From the NCBI GenBank assembly GCA_023412475.1, contig JAEYNR010000099.1, positions 29,807 to 93,806 of the forward strand: a stretch of 64,000 bases of DNA, written 5' to 3'. This DNA is from Fibrobacterota bacterium. GTDB taxonomy: Bacteria; Fibrobacterota; Chitinivibrionia; Chitinivibrionales; Chitinispirillaceae. Under the pieces are notes generated by a model. It did not search any database, was not told the origin of the DNA, and worked only from the letters and a program-made list of their open reading frames with translations. Position numbers and translations under genes: made by a program. This document shows, piece by piece, positions 16,769 through 26,455 of this stretch; position 1 is the stretch's first letter; each line of letters opens with the position of its first letter.

Positions 16769-19700
16769 TTGTGTAAATATTGCTCTTTATTATTTCTACT
16801 CTTCTGTGCCCTGTTTTATTCGGTGTCGGGACAGGGTTTAAAGTTGGAGTCGCCAAGAATTGAGGGTTTTCATCCTTTGGATGAGGATCCTTTTGCTCCC
16901 TCTGCATTAACTTCAGATAATCCTGTGATATTGAAACTGGAATTTAGCGAGAACGTATTTAAAGACACGGCAATTATTGATTTTGAGAAGCGCCAGATCA
17001 CTTTCAGACGTTACGATGATCTGGGGTTTCGGCTCTGGGAGTATCATTACAAAGAGTTAAGCGATTATCTGCTGGCCAGAAGAAATTATGCTCTTTTAAA
17101 GGGATGGAAAAGTGGTATTTCGGTTTCCAGAAATGATGCAGCCAGCTCTAAACAATCTGTGATGAAGTTTCAGTGGGAGATGCCGGTTCATTATCCTTCA
17201 TGGGCACAGAGGCTTATTGGTACAGATCCACCAAGACTAAGCATCAATGGTTCACTTACCATCACCATGGGTTTTGATAATTCAACCTTTGTGGAATCCT
17301 CTCTAGACAAAGACCATGAGTCTAACACTGGTTTTGACTTTCAGGTAGACTATCAATTTAGTATCAGCGGAAGTATTGGCCGGCTGATTTCTATCAACAT
17401 CAGCGCAGACAATCAGAATGAATTTGCCATATCGGATGTATTCAAAAATTTTAAAATTCATTATAAGGAGTCCACGCCCGGTGAGCTGGAGGATGAGATT
17501 ATTCAGGAGGTGGAGGCTGGGTGGACTGGCTTTCAGATGCCAGGAACCGAATTATCTGGATATTCTGAGAGTAATGAAGGGCTTTTTGGTATTAAGGTCC
17601 GCTCGCAATTGGGTCCGCTTTCGCTTACTTCTGTTATAAGCCACGAAAGAGGTGAAGCGGTAAAGTCAACGTTCTCTCCTAATCAGGGAAGTGAAGAACG
17701 GGTTTTAACAGAAGAGGACTATATTCCATACAAATATTTCTTTCTTGATAACAGGTATCGAAGATTATATAACCGCAAATATGCTGTGAGTGGTGCCAGA
17801 CCACCAGTAATTCCTGAGGTCGACACTCTGATAATGTGGAGAAGTGTGAAATCTGGCGATATGTTAAATGACATTGACACAGCTACATTGGAGAACGATG
17901 CCCAGAAACAGGGATTTGTGCGGCTCTATAGAGATCGTCATTATTACCTTAATGAGACCGAGGGGTGGATACGCTTTGCAGATACTCCTGACATAAGTAA
18001 CAGCTTTATCGCTATTTTCCTCAGAACCAAAGATCCTTCTTTTAATAAAGGTAAAATAATCAGTTTTAATGAAACTGACACAATCTGGAATCTCTGGGTT
18101 CTCAAACCCAAAGATCCTATAGATTCGGCAGGTGCGGATCTTGACACTTCACGCTTTCACCTGATGTGGAGAAATGTGTATGAACTGGATGCGATCAATC
18201 TGACAGATTCCAAATTCAGGATCGTGCAGAAGACAATTGACGATGAAAATGAGAGGGAAGAAAACGAAAACAGCCTCAAGTTCAGTGATGTCCTGGGAAT
18301 ATCCGTAAATGGCCAAATGTCAGTGGACAAACCTCATATCTTTGACAAGAATAGTGGTTATCTTATATTCCCGCCTTATGACACGTCGTTTTTCGGTAAT
18401 GAGCCTTTTAGAAATCCTGCACTTGGTAAATACCAGGACTCTCTCATATACAAATGCAGTAAAGAGGTGTTGCATCGGAACAATTATGACCCTTATTACA
18501 GAATTTATACGACCAGCTCTGCAAAGCAGACAACCTACAATCTGGGTTGGGATGTAATGGAGGGAGAGGTTGTTAAGGCGGATGGTACGATACTACAGAG
18601 AAATGTTGATTATATCCTGGATTACAGCTCTGGAGAAATGGAACTGGTATCTCCGTATGCCAGGAATGCGGAAAAAATAACTGTAGAGTATCAGAGATCG
18701 GCTATGTTTGTGCCTGAAAAAAAAGTGTTTTTCGGGACCAGAGGGGAACTAAAACTGCCATTTATCAGTGATCGTTCGTTTGCCGGGTTGAGTTTCCTTT
18801 ATCAAAATGTTAAGGTGAACGATAAAATTCCGCAACTCGAACAGGAGCCCTATAATAAGGGATTGCTTGATTTTAATATCAGAATTGAGCTTGATCCGGA
18901 ATGGATGACCAGCCTGGTTAATAAAATACCTCTGATTAATACCACTGCAGAGTCTAAAATGGTTCTGGATCTGGAGTACGCCAGGTCTTTCATGAATCCA
19001 AACCCCGAGGGTGAAGCTTATGTAGATGATTTTGAGGATAGTAAACTTTACTCTACTTTACCTATAAATGCAACCGGATGGTATCAGGCCAGTCCGCCGT
19101 TTCTTGACTCACTTACTCCTGATTCATTGCACCTCTATCCACCGGCCTGGGATTTTTACTGGTTCACCCCAAAAGATAAAGATAATCAATATCGGGTTCT
19201 GATCCGTGATATTAAAGATCTGGCCACTAACGTTGCTACCACTAGCGCTGATGATTATGAGAGTCTGCTCAGGCTGCATTGTGTCCCATCACCCGATAGT
19301 AAATACGACCAACGTTATTACAGCTCATGGGCGGGAATAATGACCCCTGTGTACATAAAGGATAAAAGTGAAGAGCAGTATTTTGAGTTTATCGTTTCTA
19401 CTGCTGGTGGGGGGCAGGGAAAAGGTAAACTTCTCATACAGATGGGAACCATGAGAGAAGACATCTCCATCAGGGGAGGGGCACCTAACAAGGTTGAAGA
19501 TACTGAAGATCCCAATTTGATTAATGACCCAGATAAGGTTGATTCGAAACTGGATACCGGACTTGACGGTATCGGAATAGATTCTCTGGAATACTACCTT
19601 ATACCAGGACTAGAGCAGCAATGGGATACGTTACGCTTTGGAGATCCTTTACTGGGGCTTGACCGGGAAGATCCAGGACGTGACAATTTTAAAAAATACT

Positions 19701-22700
19701 ATGATAATGATGGTAAAGTAGAAAACAGAAGATACTCAAACCGCAGACAGGGCGATTCGAAGCTTACTTCTGAAGATATCAACTACGATTACATCGTTTA
19801 TACCCACAAAAACGAGAGCTATTACCAGTATACCATCGATTTGAGCGATGATAACGCTCCCTTAATTGACAAAAATGCCAATGTGAAATATGAGAATGGC
19901 TGGAGAAAATATCGTATACCACTTAAAGAGGTAATCAAGGATTATGATATCCGTGACTCGATAGGTAATCCTAGCTGGAAAAACATCGAGATGATAAGAC
20001 TTATATGGACCGGTTTTGACAGTTCTGCTCTTAATTTGGAACATCAGCTTGTTTTTTCTGAAATGCAGTTTGTAGGTAGTCAGTGGTTGCCTATGTACGA
20101 TTCGATAGGAACTAAAATCGAGGCGAGCGCAATCAATAACAAGGAAGATAATTTTTACAGAAGAGAAGTAACCGGTGAACCACTGGTGTTAGTGGAAAGA
20201 GGCGACAACGATGAAGAGGAACAGGAGGCATCGCTTCGATTGAATTTTAAGAATATTAAACCTGGTGAAACCGCACTGGTAACCAAGTCATTTAACTATC
20301 ATCAGATAAACATTTCAGCTTATGAGCAATTAAGTCTTGCGCTTTATGGAAGAAATCCTGATGGCAGCACAGTAAGAGGAGTGCCTTTATTCGATAAAAA
20401 AGTACATTTTGTTTTTAGATTTGGCTCTGATGATTCCACCTACTATGAATATAGAAGCAATGTTTATTCTGGGTGGCAGGAGGTTAAAATCGACTTGAGA
20501 GAAATCGCTGCGCTCAAGGACAGTTTCATGGTGATGAATTCTGATACTGTCCCCATTGAGGTTTCCACTCAATACGGAAATGCTTTTTTGCGTGTCGTTT
20601 CAAAAGCAGCTCAGCGTCAACCAAACTTTTCCAGAATTCAATGGGTGGGCATTGGTGTTATTCGTGATGAAGATGATATAAATCCGCAGAATTCTTCTGG
20701 TGAGATCTGGGTAAATGAGTGGAAGGTAAATGGGATAAACCGGCTGAGTGGAAGGGCTATCAGGGCGAATTTTACTACTCAATGGGCTGATTTTATAAAT
20801 ATGTCAGGAAACCTGACTTTTACAGATGGCGATTTCAGAAAGATGACCGATAACATTATACAAAGGCAGAATTCTGTACTTTCCACCAGCTTCAGTTCAT
20901 CAATGAATCTTAATAAGTTTCTTCCACAGGACTGGGGAGTTTCTCTGCCGGTCGGAGGAAATTATAATAGTTCAGTCACCCGTCCTCAGCTCAAAAGTAA
21001 CAGTGATGTTGTTCTTACTGATGAAAAGGGTCAATCAGATAACGTCTGGGAACTGCTTACAGATAAAGAATCTCTTTCCAGGCATTATCAGCAAAAAAAT
21101 ACCAGCATGTCCTCTTACATTAATTTTGATAAAACAAAGAACAACGATAATCCTTTGCTCAATCTGACATTGGATAGGATTTCGGGAGGTTTCCGATATA
21201 ATACAAGCAGTAATGATAACCAGCAAGGGCCATCTAACGTACAGGGCGAAGACTTTAAAATCACCAGTAAATCCAAAACATATTCAGGTAATCTTAAATA
21301 TGATCTAACCCCGGATGATCCGCCTTCATGGACATCCTGGCATCCCTTTGAATCCAAAGGCCCTTCTAAACTCAGTGAATACAAGTTCTCTTTATTGCCA
21401 GAAAATTTCCAGGTCGATCTTATCGATGTTAATCAAAGTTCAGCATACAATGCCGATACCAAACGAAAAACATCCAGCACCAAACACACCTTTGATGTCA
21501 AGCATGGGTTGAATTTTCTTTATTCTCCCATTGCACCTCTTTTGGACCTAAATTATTCTCTGAATATCTCCAGAGACCTTCAAAAGTATGCAGACGGTAG
21601 TGGACGTGAGATGGCTGATAAAGTATTGAGTCTCTATAAAGGGAATTCCACATTCGCAAGGCATTATTTTATTCTGGAGGGAGAAAAATATCGCAACCAG
21701 AATGCGAAGATAAGTCTCTCGCCTAATATTTTTGAATGGCTTAGCACTTCTGCGGATTACTCCTCCGACTATCATGGTGATATTGTGAGCTACATTTCTG
21801 ATACGAATGATTATATTAGTGCATCAGTGAACAACTCACTCTCTTTTGATGCATCTTTTAATTTCGATGTTGCTTTAAAAAACCTGATAGACATTACTTC
21901 CAAATCCAGACTGGCCAAATTCTTTTCTGGTGTCGATTCTTTCTTTAACGCAATCAGTTTCAATTCAGTTTCTTTTAACTATACTGCAAGCCAGGAACTG
22001 ATTAATAATTACATGAATAAAGATATAATCGGTTCGGGTTTTGATTTTCTTAAATACCAGTTAGGGCTAAAAGGGAAAGACTTCAGCTCTTTTTTGCGTG
22101 GTGATATGGATGATGGAATGTTAGGGGGGATGAGATATCGTGCGTTATCAGGTGACAATATCGATTTATATCGTCAGGACAGAAGAAGTACTGATCAGAG
22201 TTACTCAATTTCAAGCGGGCTCTCCATTTCCGTTCCATTTCAACTCTCGATCAGTCCCATAAGTTTAAGTTGGAGCAGAAATTATGAAGTGATCCCGGAT
22301 ACTAACTTCTATGATACTACAACTACTTTTCCGGACTTTTCACTGGGTTTGCGTACATCGTCTTTGATAAAGCTTCCTCTTGTGAAGGATTTTCTAAACA
22401 GCCTTGAATTTAACTCCAGTTTGAATCTGAAAAGAATATGTGGAAACAAAAATGATATAGATCCTGATACCACTAAGGAGTTCAGTATGTCTCCTCTGGT
22501 TGGAATACAGGGAGTTATAAAAAAGTGGCCAATTAATTTCTCCTATCGCAGCCGAATCTCCCGAAGCAAATCCTATGACAAGGAAAGGGTGAGCAGTCAG
22601 ATCAAATCCGGCGGTCATGAACTGGACATAAGTTACAGGATAGAGAGAAACAGCCGCTTATCTGAGATTAATCTATTACGCTGGAAAATTCCTGTCAGAG

Positions 22701-22930
22701 GGAAAACGACCATGGGGTTGACCGGGTATCGAGATGTTAGAACAACACAGGAAAATAATGGGCTGAGTAAGAAAAATGAAGTTTCGTATTCAATTAAGCC
22801 ATATTTATCATATATTTTCACAGACAACATCACCGGAAATTTCGAATATACTCACGGAAATGTAAAAATCGATGAACAGGAAACTAAAACCCGTAAAATG
22901 GCATTGATTGTAAACATCCAATTCAATTAA
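16769..22930 (+). CDS. sprA: SprA-like giant outer-membrane protein (type IX translocon type)
   Basis: A 2053-residue exported protein with a signal peptide (CSLLFLLFCALFYSVSG). The translation starts at a TTG with a GGGGAG site upstream. Around residues 746-757 lies GEAYVDDFEDSK, which corresponds to the YxDDFEG motif of the SprA family. The long beta-rich sequence with repeated short aromatic strands in the last 700 residues (for example LSFDASFNFDVALKN, FNYTASQELINNY) and the terminal VNIQFN fit an outer-membrane barrel. In Bacteroidetes SprA forms the 36-strand barrel through which type IX cargo leaves. Length is slightly below the roughly 2400 usual there. It is placed within a housekeeping operon. 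The symbol is by family resemblance. Confidence 0.85.
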   Translation: MCKYCSLLFLLFCALFYSVSGQGLKLESPRIEGFHPLDEDPFAPSALTSDNPVILKLEFSENVFKDTAIIDFEKRQITFRRYDDLGFRLWEYHYKELSDYLLARRNYALLKGWKSGISVSRNDAASSKQSVMKFQWEMPVHYPSWAQRLIGTDPPRLSINGSLTITMGFDNSTFVESSLDKDHESNTGFDFQVDYQFSISGSIGRLISINISADNQNEFAISDVFKNFKIHYKESTPGELEDEIIQEVEAGWTGFQMPGTELSGYSESNEGLFGIKVRSQLGPLSLTSVISHERGEAVKSTFSPNQGSEERVLTEEDYIPYKYFFLDNRYRRLYNRKYAVSGARPPVIPEVDTLIMWRSVKSGDMLNDIDTATLENDAQKQGFVRLYRDRHYYLNETEGWIRFADTPDISNSFIAIFLRTKDPSFNKGKIISFNETDTIWNLWVLKPKDPIDSAGADLDTSRFHLMWRNVYELDAINLTDSKFRIVQKTIDDENEREENENSLKFSDVLGISVNGQMSVDKPHIFDKNSGYLIFPPYDTSFFGNEPFRNPALGKYQDSLIYKCSKEVLHRNNYDPYYRIYTTSSAKQTTYNLGWDVMEGEVVKADGTILQRNVDYILDYSSGEMELVSPYARNAEKITVEYQRSAMFVPEKKVFFGTRGELKLPFISDRSFAGLSFLYQNVKVNDKIPQLEQEPYNKGLLDFNIRIELDPEWMTSLVNKIPLINTTAESKMVLDLEYARSFMNPNPEGEAYVDDFEDSKLYSTLPINATGWYQASPPFLDSLTPDSLHLYPPAWDFYWFTPKDKDNQYRVLIRDIKDLATNVATTSADDYESLLRLHCVPSPDSKYDQRYYSSWAGIMTPVYIKDKSEEQYFEFIVSTAGGGQGKGKLLIQMGTMREDISIRGGAPNKVEDTEDPNLINDPDKVDSKLDTGLDGIGIDSLEYYLIPGLEQQWDTLRFGDPLLGLDREDPGRDNFKKYYDNDGKVENRRYSNRRQGDSKLTSEDINYDYIVYTHKNESYYQYTIDLSDDNAPLIDKNANVKYENGWRKYRIPLKEVIKDYDIRDSIGNPSWKNIEMIRLIWTGFDSSALNLEHQLVFSEMQFVGSQWLPMYDSIGTKIEASAINNKEDNFYRREVTGEPLVLVERGDNDEEEQEASLRLNFKNIKPGETALVTKSFNYHQINISAYEQLSLALYGRNPDGSTVRGVPLFDKKVHFVFRFGSDDSTYYEYRSNVYSGWQEVKIDLREIAALKDSFMVMNSDTVPIEVSTQYGNAFLRVVSKAAQRQPNFSRIQWVGIGVIRDEDDINPQNSSGEIWVNEWKVNGINRLSGRAIRANFTTQWADFINMSGNLTFTDGDFRKMTDNIIQRQNSVLSTSFSSSMNLNKFLPQDWGVSLPVGGNYNSSVTRPQLKSNSDVVLTDEKGQSDNVWELLTDKESLSRHYQQKNTSMSSYINFDKTKNNDNPLLNLTLDRISGGFRYNTSSNDNQQGPSNVQGEDFKITSKSKTYSGNLKYDLTPDDPPSWTSWHPFESKGPSKLSEYKFSLLPENFQVDLIDVNQSSAYNADTKRKTSSTKHTFDVKHGLNFLYSPIAPLLDLNYSLNISRDLQKYADGSGREMADKVLSLYKGNSTFARHYFILEGEKYRNQNAKISLSPNIFEWLSTSADYSSDYHGDIVSYISDTNDYISASVNNSLSFDASFNFDVALKNLIDITSKSRLAKFFSGVDSFFNAISFNSVSFNYTASQELINNYMNKDIIGSGFDFLKYQLGLKGKDFSSFLRGDMDDGMLGGMRYRALSGDNIDLYRQDRRSTDQSYSISSGLSISVPFQLSISPISLSWSRNYEVIPDTNFYDTTTTFPDFSLGLRTSSLIKLPLVKDFLNSLEFNSSLNLKRICGNKNDIDPDTTKEFSMSPLVGIQGVIKKWPINFSYRSRISRSKSYDKERVSSQIKSGGHELDISYRIERNSRLSEINLLRWKIPVRGKTTMGLTGYRDVRTTQENNGLSKKNEVSYSIKPYLSYIFTDNITGNFEYTHGNVKIDEQETKTRKMALIVNIQFN

Positions 22931-22939
22931 GAGAAACTT

Positions 22940-24463
22940 ATGCAGAAAAAAATACTGTTTAATGCAACCTCAACCGAGAAAAGGGCTGCTTTGCTTGAGT
23001 CCGACAAAGTGGTTGAACTTGTAGTGGAGAGGCCAGATCATCTGAGATTGGTGGGTAATATCTATAGAGGTAAGGTGACTTCAATCTTACCAGGCATACA
23101 GGCTGCTTTTGTGGATGTAGGGCTGGAAAAATGCGCATTCCTTCATGCCTCCGATGTCGATCCTTCGCTGCTTCTTGATGTAGGCGATTCCTTAATGGAA
23201 CGATATATGGGGCAGGACACCTCTAAAAGGAAGCGGATAGCCAAAATCCCTATTGAGAAAGTTTTGGATATAGGTCAGGAGATTCTTGTTCAGGTCGCCA
23301 AAGAGCCTATAAGTTCCAAAGGGGCTAAAGTCACTACACAAATCAGTTTGGCAGGAAGGTTTCTGGTGCTTGTGCCAGATACTGATTTTATTGGTGTGTC
23401 TAAAAAAACATCGGATTTAAAAAAGCGGGCCAGACTAAAAAAGCTTATTGCTCAGATTAAACCACCTGGTGTGGGCTTTATCGTGCGTACTATTGGCCTG
23501 AAGGTTTCTGAGGCAGAGTTTATAAAGGAAATTCACCTTCTTCTGGATTCCTGGCGCATTACTCAGAAAGAAGCATTGAGCGGAAGTGGTCCAAAACTGG
23601 TCTATCTGGAATTAGGTATAACCACCCGGGTTATCAGAGATCTCTTTTCTGAAGAGGTTAATGAAGTTTATGCTGATCAGGATGATGATTATCAGGAAAT
23701 TCAGGACTATCTTAAAGCTCTCCATCCGGATTTTTGCAAAAGGGTAATCAGGTATAGAGAAAAACAGCCCTTGTTTGATAAGTTTGACATTGAAAAAGAT
23801 CTGGAACGGTTATTGAAAAGAAAGGTTTGGTTACGCAGTGGCGGTTACATATTGATCGATAAAACAGAGGCCCTGGTTGCCATTGATGTCAACACCGGTC
23901 GCAATATTGGAAAATCCAATCTGGAAGAGACAATTTTTAGAACCAATCTGGATGCTGCCGGCGAGATTTGCCGCCAGCTTCGTTTGCGTGATATCGGTGG
24001 GCTAATTGTTGTGGATTTCATTGATATGCAAAATCCCGAAAATCGAAAGAAAATCGAGAATGCGATGCGCATGGGGTTAGAAGCTGACCCAACGGCTACC
24101 TCTTCTACCGGACTTTCCAAATTCGGACTCATGGAAATAACCAGAAAAAGAGTTCGTCCTGAGTTGCAGGAGTTTTTTACCGATGTTTGTCATGCCTGTG
24201 GCGGTCTGGGATGGGTTTTTTCTGCGGAAACCGTTACTGCCAGAATCGATAGAGACTTACGGAGAACTACCTTTAATGCACCGGAAATCACTCTGGCTGT
24301 ACATCCTGCTGTGGCAGCTTATCTGATAAAAGATGGTGAACAGTTAAAGAAAATGCTGCAAAAAGAGCACAAATGTCGTTTCACAATCGTTGAAGACGAA
24401 CAGTTGGATCAGGATGAATACAATTTTACTCCAGTATATAATTCAATATCAAAGGACTCTTGA
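22940..24463 (+). CDS. rng: Ribonuclease E/G family endoribonuclease
   Basis: A 507-residue RNase G-like enzyme that cuts AU-rich single-stranded RNA, matures rRNA and starts mRNA decay. The embedded S1 domain is near 30-120 (GNIYRGKVTSILPGIQAAFV). The two catalytic aspartates lie in VAIDVNTGRN (D316) and LIVVDFIDM (D359), and the zinc-link cysteines in CHAC (C417, C420). The length and lack of a long C-tail fit RNase G rather than RNase E. It is 10 bases past the SprA gene, and the ribosomal-protein genes rplU and rpmA follow, as in many bacteria where rng precedes them. Confidence 0.96.
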   Translation: MQKKILFNATSTEKRAALLESDKVVELVVERPDHLRLVGNIYRGKVTSILPGIQAAFVDVGLEKCAFLHASDVDPSLLLDVGDSLMERYMGQDTSKRKRIAKIPIEKVLDIGQEILVQVAKEPISSKGAKVTTQISLAGRFLVLVPDTDFIGVSKKTSDLKKRARLKKLIAQIKPPGVGFIVRTIGLKVSEAEFIKEIHLLLDSWRITQKEALSGSGPKLVYLELGITTRVIRDLFSEEVNEVYADQDDDYQEIQDYLKALHPDFCKRVIRYREKQPLFDKFDIEKDLERLLKRKVWLRSGGYILIDKTEALVAIDVNTGRNIGKSNLEETIFRTNLDAAGEICRQLRLRDIGGLIVVDFIDMQNPENRKKIENAMRMGLEADPTATSSTGLSKFGLMEITRKRVRPELQEFFTDVCHACGGLGWVFSAETVTARIDRDLRRTTFNAPEITLAVHPAVAAYLIKDGEQLKKMLQKEHKCRFTIVEDEQLDQDEYNFTPVYNSISKDS

Positions 24464-24489
24464 TTGTAGCATTGTGAATATATATATTT

Positions 24490-24575
24490 AGAAATCTTTT
24501 CCCTGGGCCGGGGGATTTCTGGTCAGTAAGGGACTGCAGGTATCAAACTTGCGCCAGAAAAGATTAACCGACCAG
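24490..24575 (+). promoter_or_regulatory. Candidate structured leader of rplU
   Basis: The 133-base gap between rng and rplU contains two nested pairings: GAAATC (24491-24496) with GATTTC (24514-24519), enclosing a CCC/GGG helix, and CTGGTC (24519-24524) with GACCAG (24570-24575). The second partner lies just before the ribosome site. It could be an autoregulatory L21 leader, known in other phyla, but no family is recognised here. Confidence 0.4.
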
Positions 24576-24596
24576 TAAAATAAACAGGAGTTATTC

Positions 24597-24908
24597 ATGT
24601 ATTCGATTATTGAGCAAGGTGGTGTGCAATTTAAAGCGACACCCGGGGCAAAGCTACGTGTACCTCTTATCGATGTTGAACAGGGTGCTGAAATTACAAT
24701 AAGCAAAGTCCTTCTGGCAGCCGATGGTGATAGTGTAAAAATTGGAACCCCAGTGGTGGAAGGTGCTTCAGTTACAGCTAAAGTTCTTGAACATGCAAAA
24801 GCTAACAAAGTGCTGGTGATTAAAAGAAAACGTCGTAAAGATTACCGTCGTAAAAACGGTCACCGTCAGCAGTACACAAAAATTGAGATCGTTTCGATCA
24901 ACATCTGA
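24597..24908 (+). CDS. rplU: 50S ribosomal protein L21
   Basis: A 103-residue 23S rRNA-binding protein of the large subunit, of normal family length. It starts MYSIIEQGGVQFKATPG (the usual start is MYAVIxTGGKQYxVxxG), then KLRVPLIDVEQGAEI. The basic end KRKRRKDYRRKNGHRQQYT is the L21 signature. The invariant GGKQ is GGVQ here, a small change. A GGAG site lies 7 bases before the ATG, and rpmA follows after 19 bases. Confidence 0.98.
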   Translation: MYSIIEQGGVQFKATPGAKLRVPLIDVEQGAEITISKVLLAADGDSVKIGTPVVEGASVTAKVLEHAKANKVLVIKRKRRKDYRRKNGHRQQYTKIEIVSINI

Positions 24909-24927
24909 TTGCAGGGAGAAATAAAAA

Positions 24928-25182
24928 ATGGCACATAAGAAGGGTGTTGGAAGTAGCCGCAACGGGCGGGACAGCAATCCAAAAATGCTTGGAGTTAAAA
25001 AATTTGGCGGAGAGAAGGTGAGTGCCGGGAGTATTATTGTTCGTCAGAAAGGCACTGTTGTTCATCCGGGAACTAATGTTGGAAAGGGCTCCGATGATAC
25101 ACTGTTCGCCAAAATTGACGGCATTGTCAGGTTTACAAGATACACTGGAAATAAAAAACGAGTCGATATTCTACCTGTCTGA
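24928..25182 (+). CDS. rpmA: 50S ribosomal protein L27
   Basis: An 84-residue protein near the peptidyl-transferase centre. The N-terminus MAHKKGVGSSRNGRDSNPKM and the middle VRQKGTVVHPGTNVGKGSDD are the L27 hallmark. It has no cleavable extension of the Firmicutes type, since it starts directly at AHKKG. It is paired with rplU in the usual order and closed by a strong terminator. obgE, the usual next gene, is not here. Confidence 0.99.
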   Translation: MAHKKGVGSSRNGRDSNPKMLGVKKFGGEKVSAGSIIVRQKGTVVHPGTNVGKGSDDTLFAKIDGIVRFTRYTGNKKRVDILPV

Positions 25183-25208
25183 TTAATTCTGGTATCAATA
25201 ATAAGTTT

Positions 25209-25243
25209 GGCAGCACTTTCTATGCAATGTGCTGCCTTTTTTT
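25209..25243 (+). terminator. Rho-independent terminator after rpmA
   Basis: A perfect 8-bp stem GGCAGCAC (25209-25216) and GTGCTGCC (25229-25236) is followed by seven T. It ends the long tilS-to-rpmA gene run. Confidence 0.95.
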
Positions 25244-25359
25244 ATTCAATTGCAGTAACTTGATTTGTGTTAATGTGGGCAATCTGTCACGTGCGGTTAA
25301 TAGTTTAAAGGTAGAAAAGTAAACCTTTGAGTAGGTGGGGAAGAGGAATCGTAGAGAAT

Positions 25360-25391
25360 AAAAAAATGGGTATTGGAAGAATCCAACACCC
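25360..25391 (-). terminator. Rho-independent terminator of the minus-strand lipoprotein gene
   Basis: On the minus strand GGGTGTTGG pairs with CCAATACCC (one mismatch) around a 6-base loop, followed by seven T (25360-25366). It is 29 bases past the stop at 25420. Confidence 0.9.
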
Positions 25392-25419
25392 GTAGCTTTC
25401 GTTTATCCAAGGGAAGATG

Positions 25420-26313
25420 TTAGAATCTTCTTTTTTGCACGAAATCACTCAACAGATCAGCATAAATAATATTTCTGTCCTGACTTCCGTCGGTTATTGA
25501 AGAATCATAAGGAGCATGGGTTTCTTTTTTCCAAATTAACTTTTTGCCTTCTTTGTGCATTCTTTCGAAATTTTGCCGTACAGCGGAAAAACGATTAACA
25601 AATAGATAAATTGTATCTCCCAGAACATCCCAGGTTCCTACAGATCTATATTCATAATCTTCTTTGAGAAAGGGACCGCTACGTCCTTTTTTGTTTTCGA
25701 CCAGTCTAACACTGCCCTTTTTGTCGAAGGTAAAGATTTTCCTTTCTATCGCATTAATTTCTTTGTTTTCAGTACCTTTGATATGATTAGTGCAGATCCA
25801 TTCTCCGGGAATTTTTTTGATAATCTCATCTGCTTTTTTCTGATCTTCCCTGAACTGGGGAATGCTTTTTAGTATTTCCTGAGCGGTGTTGTTTGCCTGC
25901 AGATAAAATTTTATGTTCAAAAAAGAATCGACCACATTGATCATGCTGTCAATCTTTTTTGCTTGAAGAGCACTAAACTCTTCGCGTGCTGATCGGATCT
26001 GGGATTTCTGAGATTCAATGGAAGGCAAGAGATTGCTGACGTTGTCTTTGTAGTATTTTTCCACTTCAGTGAGTTGTTTTTCCAACTCATTTGCAGCTTT
26101 TTTAGCCTCAGGTGCTTTTCCTTTATCTTTGCTTATTATAGCCTGGGCAAGGTAGACCTTAGCCATGGAGAGCAAACTATCTGGGATACCTTGAGTTTTA
26201 AGGTTATCAATGCGTTTTTGAGCCTGATCAAGAGTTTTCTGGCTTACTCCGCCGCAGCCAGTCAGGACTACTATAGCGGTTAAGCTGATCAAGTACAATC
26301 CCAATTTCCTCAT
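25420..26313 (-). CDS. Lipoprotein with coiled-coil N-terminal half
   Basis: A 297-residue lipoprotein. The signal ends in the lipobox LTGC (cysteine 20), so the mature protein is lipid-anchored in the envelope. Residues 25-165 form a long charged helical region (QKTLDQAQKRIDNLKTQG, then KKAANELEKQLTEVEKYY), compatible with a coiled coil. The C-terminal part, from about 170 (GEWICTNHIKGTE...TFDKKGSVRLVEN), is beta-rich and looks like a lipocalin-like or 'GxW' stability domain. An AGGAGG site precedes the ATG. I do not recognise a named family. It lies 140 bases from HtrA on the same strand. Confidence 0.8.
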   Translation of the reverse strand: MRKLGLYLISLTAIVVLTGCGGVSQKTLDQAQKRIDNLKTQGIPDSLLSMAKVYLAQAIISKDKGKAPEAKKAANELEKQLTEVEKYYKDNVSNLLPSIESQKSQIRSAREEFSALQAKKIDSMINVVDSFLNIKFYLQANNTAQEILKSIPQFREDQKKADEIIKKIPGEWICTNHIKGTENKEINAIERKIFTFDKKGSVRLVENKKGRSGPFLKEDYEYRSVGTWDVLGDTIYLFVNRFSAVRQNFERMHKEGKKLIWKKETHAPYDSSITDGSQDRNIIYADLLSDFVQKRRF

Positions 26314-26455
26314 AAAACCTCCTGGTTATAAAAATGTATGTATTCAGTACCGATGTTCAATTGAGAAAATAAATTACGATAATTAGTCTAAGATACGTTC
26401 TATAAAAAATAGAGTCAAGAATATTTGCCAAAAGAGAAGAGCTTTAGTGATTGCT

